Assembly: GCA_013306675.1 (NCBI GenBank)
Contig: JABLUY010000164.1
Span: 23,407 to 87,406, forward strand
Source of the DNA: Thraustochytrium sp. TN22
Taxonomy: Eukaryota; Sar; Bigyra; Thraustochytrida; Thraustochytriidae
Direction: 5' to 3'
DNA: 64,000 nucleotides
Below the pieces are notes generated by a model. It was not told the origin of the DNA. It saw only the letters and a program-made list of their open reading frames with translations, and searched no databases. This document shows, one piece after another, positions 58,049-64,000 of this stretch (the first letter of the stretch is position 1; the number at the start of each line of letters is the position of its first letter). The translations under genes were made by a program, and so were the position numbers.

Positions 58049-58948
58049 GTCGCCTGTGGCTGCTGGCTGGCGCGCGGGCCTGGCGAGTACTACTGCGAGT
58101 ACGCAGGGCGACGCGAGCCCGCCGCGCCCGTTCGGGATGCGCGATGGATCAATGACTGCCGAGGCCCATGCCGTGCCCGTGGCTTGCCTGCGCCGCCGTG
58201 GGCACTAGGAGCGTGCAGTGCTCGACGGCGCTACCAGGCGGCGCCGACGGACCCGAACGCCGCCGCTGCCACGGGCGAGCCCGCGCGCAGGCACGTGGGT
58301 GCCTGGAGCGCTGCGGAGCTTCACCTGCGCGAGACTTTGGACCGACACCGCCTGTATCGGTAGTATCTTCGGCCTGAAGAAGGCACTGCAAGTCTGTGCG
58401 TGCAAGAAGAGGCAACTTGAAGCTTGCACAACAGCAACCATCTCAAGAATCGGCGGCCGACTTATTGCCACAACCAACGCGCACGGCTTATTTTTTCACC
58501 GCTGCCACTGGCAGCCATCACCAGCCAGGCGTGTGCAGCGGCCAGATGTCACGGTAGCAACCACAAGCTCATGACGCGACAAAAAGGCGCACAAGAGCGG
58601 TCTGAGCGCGCAATTTCCTCGGCGCTGACCGTGACGTGTGGTGGTACTACAGGTAAGTGGCTAGCGCTCGGCACGGGCAGGCACGCAGGCAGGCAGGCGC
58701 GGAGCATTTTGCACCTCCTCCTCCGAGCCGAGTCCGGGGCCGCCCCCGTGCGCGTCCCGAGTGAAAGCGACGAGGAGAAGACCGATCGATACCCCTGGCG
58801 CGTGACGGACGAGAGCGAGCCGTCGACCAGCGAGCGACCGACCAGCGAGCGACCGAGCCGCCTCGCGCCTCGCCTCACGCCTCGCCTCGCCTCGCCTCGC
58901 CTCGCCTTCCTTTCCTTTCCCTTTCCCTTCGTTTCCTTTCCTTTTCTT

Positions 58949-58995
58949 GTCTCTCCTCTCCTCTCCTCTCCTCTCCTCTCCTCTCCTCTCTCGCT
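58949..58995 (+). repeat. CTCTC microsatellite
   Basis: Several CTCTC/CTCCT pentamers in tandem in the AP2 upstream region. Confidence 0.8.
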
Positions 58996-60415
58996 CTCCT
59001 TCCTTGGCCTGCCTCGCCGGGCTGCGGCCCACGCGCGACGAACCATCAACCTTGGCAAGCGTGCGAGCGGCCGCGCGCCGGATAGTTGGCCTTGGGTTTT
59101 CTTCCTTCAGTTCGCCAGCTCCGCCGGCCTGCGCTCCGCCGCCAGCGGCCAACCGGCGCCTTGGCAAGCTTCGCCGTGGTGGTCGGCGCCGCCGAGTCCG
59201 GCGAGTCCGCCGGCGGCGGCGAGCGTGCTCGTCCCCGCGCGCCGGACCTGGGCCGCCTTCCTCCTGGTGCACACCCGCACAACTTGCCCAGCTTGCCCTT
59301 CGCCTCTCCGGCCTGCGCGCGCTGCCCTACGCTGCCACAGTGGTGCGCTGCTCTCGACTCGGCTCGGCAGCAACGCTCCGCTCCGCTTCGCTCGCCTCGC
59401 CCTGCCCCGGCGCGGGCGCCCCCGCGTCGGCAGCGGCCGGGCCGGCGGCGCGGACGCCGCGGGAGGAAGCGCGGCGCGCTGCGGCGGCCCGCCGCGGACC
59501 CACAGCGCGGCGGCGCGGACCACCTCCCGCGGGGCGGTGTGCGCGCGCACCCCATAGGACCCGCTAGGCGCTCGCTAGGCGCGGAGCCAGCTCGCGGCGC
59601 GGCCGCGGCGCCGCGCCCGCCGCTGCCGCCGCGCGCGGCGCGTGCTGCGTGGCAGCCTGGCAGGGCAGGGCGGGACGGGCGGGCGGGCGGGCGGGCGGGC
59701 TGGCTGGTTTGCTGGTTGCTGCGGCTCGGTGCGGCTTGCTGCGGCCTGTTGCGGCGTGCTCCGGGCGCCCCTTTCGAGTTCCTTTGGCGCGGAGTTGTGA
59801 CTTCTCGTGCGAGTCTCTCATGGCGTCCGTCACTGAGGTGCCTGGGTTTCCCCTTTACCAGTTTGCACATTTTCACCCAAACGAAACCAAGGGCCAGAAG
59901 TAGCCAGCAGCTGAGCCAGCTGTGGCAGCTGGCCAGCAACTCGCTGCCAGTAGCAAAGATCGCCATACATAGCAAAGATCGCCATTGAAGCCAGCCAGCC
60001 AGCCAGTGGGGGAGGCGAGCGAAAACCTGCGGATTTCACGACGCTCTCTACCGAGGCCGCCCGAATAAAGGAAGGAAGACAGGCAGGCAGGCGCTGCAGG
60101 CAGCCAGCCTCCGTCACCGTGACGGCGTGCGGGCGTGGCGCGGACGGAAGCAGCAGCCAGCTCGCTCCTCTCCTCTCCTCCTCTCGTCTCGTCTCCTCGT
60201 CTCCTCTCGCGAGCAGGCGAAAGACCGCTCGCACGCGCTCCACCTCGCAGCCAGCCGGCCGGCCGGCCAGAAAAGAAAGCGCGCAAGCACCCACGCACGC
60301 AGCTGCAGCCAGCGGCCCTGGGCCCGCCAGCCAGCTCCGAAAGCACCGCGCCGCGCTGCGCTGCGCTGCGCCGCGCCTCGCCGGCCCGCGCGGCCTCCGC
60401 AGCGCCTCTTCTCCC

Positions 60416-60422
<7 letters not shown>

Positions 60423-60448
<26 letters not shown>

Positions 60449-60449
60449 C
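60423..60449 (+). repeat. CT dinucleotide run
   Basis: About 13 CT units. Confidence 0.85.
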
Positions 60450-61012
60450 CGCCAGCCTGCTCCGCGCCGCGCCGGAGGGACCAGCCCACGCCGTCCCGGT
60501 GCGGAGGAAGGGGCTGCTGCGGCGCGGAGGCCGCGGAGACGGCGAGCGCCAGGAGCGGCCGAGCGCGGCGCGGCGCGGCATCCAGTCCCGGTTCGAGCGA
60601 GAGCGCGCTGCGACCGGAGCCGAGGCGCCTGCCTGCCTGCCTGCGTGGCTGCCTGCCTGCCTGCTTGCCCGCCTGCGCTCCTCGGCTCGGACGCCTAGCG
60701 AGCGCTGACTGCGCGCCGAGCGAGGGAGGAGAGTCAGTCGCGGCGAGTCTTTCCCGCACGCGCGGGCGAGCAAGCAAGTAAGCAAAGCAAAAGCGCGAGC
60801 TCGGGTTATCGGAGCGCCCAGGCGCGCCCGCGCGAGCGAGCGAGCGAGCGAGGGGTTGGTTAGCGGCGGCGCGGGCGGGCGAGCGAGCGAGCGAGCGAGC
60901 GGGCGGCGCCGGCAGTCGAGGCGAAGCGCGGCCGCCTGGCCTGCCAAGGCACGGCCTGCGCGCGGGAGTGCACCAGGCGCGCGGAGAGACAGCAGAGGCG
61001 AGGGGCTGTGCG

Positions 61013-61036
61013 CACGCGCGCGCGCGCGCGCGCGCA
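61013..61036 (+). repeat. CG alternating run in the AP2 leader
   Basis: About 24 bases of strict purine-pyrimidine CG alternation, ending 10 bases before the AP2 ATG. It is of the kind that can adopt Z-DNA or a stable RNA stem. Confidence 0.8.
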
Positions 61037-61046
61037 GAGCAGCAGC

Positions 61047-61966
61047 ATGGAGGGCAGCGGCGCCGGCGGCTCGGACGAGTTCCTGGATGCGTGCCTGGCA
61101 CTCGGCGACCACGATGGCCTGCTGATTGACGTCTCCACCAAGGACCTGGAGTTCCTCGATGAGCTGAGCCCGTTCGAGGAGACGGCCGCAGCCGCGGTGT
61201 CCACGGCCTCGTCCGAGACGGCCGCTGGCAGCGACCTCGGCCACGGCCAGCAGCACCAGCAGCACCAGCACCAGCAGGCGCAAAGCAAGGCGCACATGCA
61301 CAACATGCAGCACATGCAGCACCAGTACCACTACCAGATGCCAGGCTACGGGCCGAGCAGCAGCACGGGCAGCAGCAGCAAGGCGAACGTGATGGCGCAC
61401 CAGCAGCTGCCGCCGCCGCCTCACCACACTCGCGCGATGCAGCCGCCACCGCCGCCGCTCCAGCACCGCATGCCGCAGCCGCAGCACATGATGCACATGC
61501 AGTTCGACCAGCAGGCGGCATCCCGGACGGCGCCGCAGCAGCAGCCGCAGCAGCAGTCGCCGTCGGCGACCCGCCGGAGAGGTAGCAGCACGTCGTCGGG
61601 CAGTGGCGCGGCCGCGGGGGGCTCCGCGACCAAGACCGGCCGGCGCAAGAGCTCAGAATACCGCGGCGTTAGCTTCAACGGCAAGAGCTCCCGGTGGAAG
61701 GCGGTTATTACCATCTCCAAGGTGCAGAAGTTCCTGGGCTACTTCGATAGCGAGATCGAGGCCGCCAAGAAGTACGACGAGGCCAGCAAGAAGTGGCGCG
61801 GCAACACCGGTCGCCTCAACTTCCCGGACGGCGTCTACCCGCCCATCCCGACCTCAACGCCCAGCAGCACCCCGACTCACAAGGACGCGCGCCGGGCAGG
61901 CGCGCCCTCGGCCAAGCCGCCCCTGCGCGGCTGCCCTCCTGCCTACGGCGGCGGCGCTGGACCCGA

Positions 61967-61998
<32 letters not shown>

Positions 61999-62759
61999 AC
62001 AACAACAACAACAAGCCAAGGTCAGGACCCGGCGCCCCGTCCGTGGCTGTGCACCCGTACGATTTCGGCTCGGACGACTTCGGCATCCCGTCCATGCCCA
62101 GCCTGAACGCCGGCGAGCCGCCCCTGCCCATGCATGCGGACGCCTTCGCGCCCGTCTTCCCCGTTTCCGCCGGCAACTGGGCATTCATGTCGCCCCTGCC
62201 CTCGCCCATGGCCTCACCGCGTGCGCACCCGAACGGCTTCGACAACATGCTCTCCAAGGACGTCTTCGCCAAGTCCGCGGCCGTCCCGGCTTCGCCCAGC
62301 AAGCGCCGACCGAACCTGGAGCTTGAAATCCCCAACAGCGCCGGCCACGACGAGGCCGCCGGCGTCGGCTCGCCGCGCAAGAAGGCGCGCCCCACCAGCG
62401 CGCAGCGCTCCTCGCCGCTCGCCGCCGCCCCCGCCTCGCAGCAGCAGGCCAAGGTCAAGGAGGAGAAGGACCAGGATTCCGACGACCTCTCGGTTGCCAC
62501 GCGCTGCCCAGGCGTCACCTACTGCAAGGCCAATGGCCGCTTCCGCAGTGATATCACCGTCAACGGCATGCGCTCCTGCATCGGCTTCTTCGACACCGAG
62601 GCCGAGGCCACGCGCGCCTACAACAACATCACGCTTTCCACCGCCAAGGTGATCCGCAAGCCGGACAGCCCCATGGACCCTGCGCTCTCCCCCAAGACCG
62701 CCGACCTCGTGCGCAAAAGCCGCAACCTTAACATTGCGCCCGCACCGCGCCTCTACTGA
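61047..62759 (+). CDS. AP2/ERF-domain transcription factor with two AP2-like domains
   Basis: A protein of 570 residues from the ATG at 61047; the longer frame starts at GTG. The N-terminus (about 1-45) is acidic with hydrophobic residues, an activation-domain pattern (FLDACLALGDHDGLLIDV). A Gln/His/Met-rich region (70-180) follows. AP2 domain 1 is at 203-262: SSEYRGVSFNGKSSRWKAVI, then the YFDSEIEAAKKYDEASKKW helix and GRLNFP. AP2 domain 2 is at about 485-540: CPGVTYCKANGRFRSDITV, then IGFFDTEAEATRAYNN. The second lacks the usual YRGV start and basic residues, so it may bind a different site or none. A Gln/Asn run and a basic KKAR segment (nuclear localisation signal-like) lie between. AP2 factors bind GCC-type DNA and occur in plants, apicomplexans and some stramenopiles. 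Confidence 0.85.
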
Positions 62760-62946
62760 AGCTCATGCTCATCATGAGCCCATGCCCCATGCTGGTGCTG
62801 CCGCCCATCTTGCTGTTGATTCCTGTCCCTACTCACATACACACTGATTCTTCTTCTGTTTACCCGCACTTTCTTTTACTCATCATGGTTGGTGGAACCC
62901 GTTCACTTTTGTTTCTTCAAGTTCCGTGTGCTCTTGCGCCCGGCCA

Positions 62947-64000
62947 TCACCGACCTGATTGCGCACTCTCAGAGTCCTGACTGTCCGCGTCATACTCCGG
63001 GTCGCGCGCAGTGCCCACGCTCAGCGCAGTCGCCTCTTCCCTCTCCTGGAACAGCCCCAGGCCTACCGGGATCTCGTCCAGCTTCCAGCCGAGCATGCAT
63101 GTGTACACGAAAAGCTGGTACGCGACGCGCAAGATGAGGTAGCCTGAGAAGACAATCGAGAGAACGGACGCCGTGCTCCAGCGCTGCAGAAGAATGGCAT
63201 TAGCCAGCTGCACGGAGAACTGTGGGACGCTCTCCAACATCACCTCGAAGACGCGCATGCGGTTGAAGGCGCCCGCGTCGAACGCCGCGTCCGCCTCCTT
63301 GAGTGGTACGTGCTTGGCCTGTTCGACATCAGCGGACGACGAGGACCCGTGGTTCCGTAGCTTTGCATGCGACTTCTCGAGCATGCCCTCCACGCGGCGA
63401 CAGATTGCGCCGCTGGCCGGGTCGAGCAGAAAGGCGCGCTTGACCCGCCCAAAGGGCAGCACTTTAATGACGTACAGCAGGAAGCCGAAGGCCCACCACA
63501 ATGAACCGCCAGCCAGGAGCAGGAGGAGCTTCTCGGACTTTGTCACGGCGAAGAGGCCGAAGCGCTGGCGAACCGGGTTGCGCCGAAGCCACACCACGTA
63601 CGGCACGACCGTGAGCGCGAGTGAGACGCAGCTTAGGATGAAGAGGGTCATGTTGAAGAAGGGCTCCTGCAGGATGTAGATGATGTCCGTCATGAGGTCT
63701 CCAGTGGACGCCAAGACGTCGATGCTGATATCGAGTCCGTGCAGGCCCAGGCTCGCGAGGGCGGCCAACGCAGGCGCCAGCGCCAGGACGCAGAGCACAG
63801 GAACAAGGATGCCCCGTGTGGTGCCGTCGCGGTCCAGAACGAGAAAGCACTCGCCGTCGCTGCTCTCGTAGGCGCCATCCGGACACGCACCGTGACCACT
63901 AGAAGAAGCGTTGCTCTGATTCGCGAGAGACGAGGTCGGTGACGTGGTCGGTGACGAGGTTGGGAACGAGGTCGGCGCCAAGGTCGGCGAATAGGTGTAA
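62947..64000 (-). CDS. Multispan membrane protein, XK-related-like, 5' partial
   Basis: The frame is open to the window edge (codons for YTYSPTLAP precede the first shown TTG), so the start is outside; about 350 residues are visible. It begins with a Pro/Thr/Ser stretch (SFPTSSPTTSPTSS), a type of extracellular low-complexity region frequent in stramenopiles, then a small Cys pair (CPDG...ECF). Four or more hydrophobic helices follow (GILVPVLCVLALAPALAALA; FNMTLFILSCVSLALTVV; LLLLLAGGSLWWAFGFLLYV; LSIVFSGYLILRVAYQLFVY). Between them is the motif FEVMLESVPQFSVQLANAIL, which recalls the E..PQ..LQ pattern of XK-related proteins (phospholipid scramblases in animals). The tail is acidic. The scramblase idea is weak; only the membrane topology is solid. 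Confidence 0.6.
   Translation of the reverse strand, partial: YTYSPTLAPTSFPTSSPTTSPTSSLANQSNASSSGHGACPDGAYESSDGECFLVLDRDGTTRGILVPVLCVLALAPALAALASLGLHGLDISIDVLASTGDLMTDIIYILQEPFFNMTLFILSCVSLALTVVPYVVWLRRNPVRQRFGLFAVTKSEKLLLLLAGGSLWWAFGFLLYVIKVLPFGRVKRAFLLDPASGAICRRVEGMLEKSHAKLRNHGSSSSADVEQAKHVPLKEADAAFDAGAFNRMRVFEVMLESVPQFSVQLANAILLQRWSTASVLSIVFSGYLILRVAYQLFVYTCMLGWKLDEIPVGLGLFQEREEATALSVGTARDPEYDADSQDSESAQSGR

Larger units (their letters stand above)
58049..61046. promoter_or_regulatory. Long region upstream of the AP2 gene, no gene seen
   Basis: About 3 kb between divergent starts, the largest gene-poor stretch. Long low-complexity frames occur on both strands and match nothing. It contains a CTCTC run (about 58949-58995), a GGGC run (59673-59700), a CT run (60423-60449), a CCTG run (about 60626-60670), GCGA runs (about 60833-60900), and a CG alternation just before the AP2 ATG. 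A good donor, ACAG/GTAAGT, stands at about 58648-58657, so a 5' UTR exon or a small spliced gene is possible. Confidence 0.45.

Noticed and set aside
59046-61521. Several 300-560-residue frames on both strands upstream of AP2
   Set aside because: Frame openness follows from GC content. The proteins are Arg/Ala/Ser with simple-sequence runs and have no domain.

Overview
This is a nuclear segment of a GC-rich, intron-poor eukaryotic genome. Almost every gene is one long open frame with strong G/C third positions. The few introns are short and have GTACGT, GTAAGT or GTGAGT donors. There are Golgi, exocyst, ER and GPI-anchor genes, a mitochondrial Fe-S gene, many polyglutamine tracts, and no plastid or bacterial genes. 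A two-AP2-domain factor, a large APP1-type phosphatidate phosphatase, an MT-A70 methyltransferase and a Pro-Thr-rich membrane protein make a stramenopile, most likely a thraustochytrid (Aurantiochytrium/Hondaea type), my best guess. This is inference from style and gene content; no marker gene settles it.

Layout. 1-11.8 kb: COG3 (5' end outside the window), exocyst SEC15, a decayed inverted HSP70 fragment, ribosomal protein eS28 (an intron directly after its ATG) divergent from ER BiP, then a TIR/HET-like domain fused to kinesin-light-chain TPRs. 11.8-25.8 kb: an APP1-like phosphatase with five VxTPYG-type repeats, a 1844-residue ARM/LIMx4/GYF_2 protein, and a secretory small heat-shock protein. 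25.8-31.3 kb: a glycine-zipper/MORN/TIR-like protein, a polyQ DnaJ, and the GPI transamidase catalytic subunit. 31.4-37.7 kb: a three-exon MT-A70 methyltransferase head to head with a SANT-like repeat protein, an acidic coiled-coil nuclear-type protein, and a DJ-1/HSP31 glyoxalase. 37.7-50.5 kb: a GT61-like glycosyltransferase, a 2099-residue HEAT protein, a small protein, a SAM-domain protein, and a three-exon ELOF1. 50.9-64 kb: a membrane protein with a cytoplasmic SH3 domain, a COG2907-type flavoprotein, ISCA1, an unknown polyQ protein, an AP2 factor, and a multispan membrane protein whose 5' end lies beyond the window.

Functional threads. Many genes serve the secretory pathway (COG3, SEC15, BiP, secretory sHSP, GPI8, GT61). 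Two genes 15 kb apart carry TIR-superfamily-like domains and look like intracellular signalling or defence proteins. One keeps the catalytic-type glutamate and one has lost it. The MT-A70 gene and its divergent SANT-like neighbour are the most attractive candidate for a small chromatin/DNA-adenine-methylation module. Intergenic regions hold GC-rich microsatellites, CAGG/CCTG tetranucleotide runs just upstream of start codons, and recurring AGCTAGCT-type motifs.
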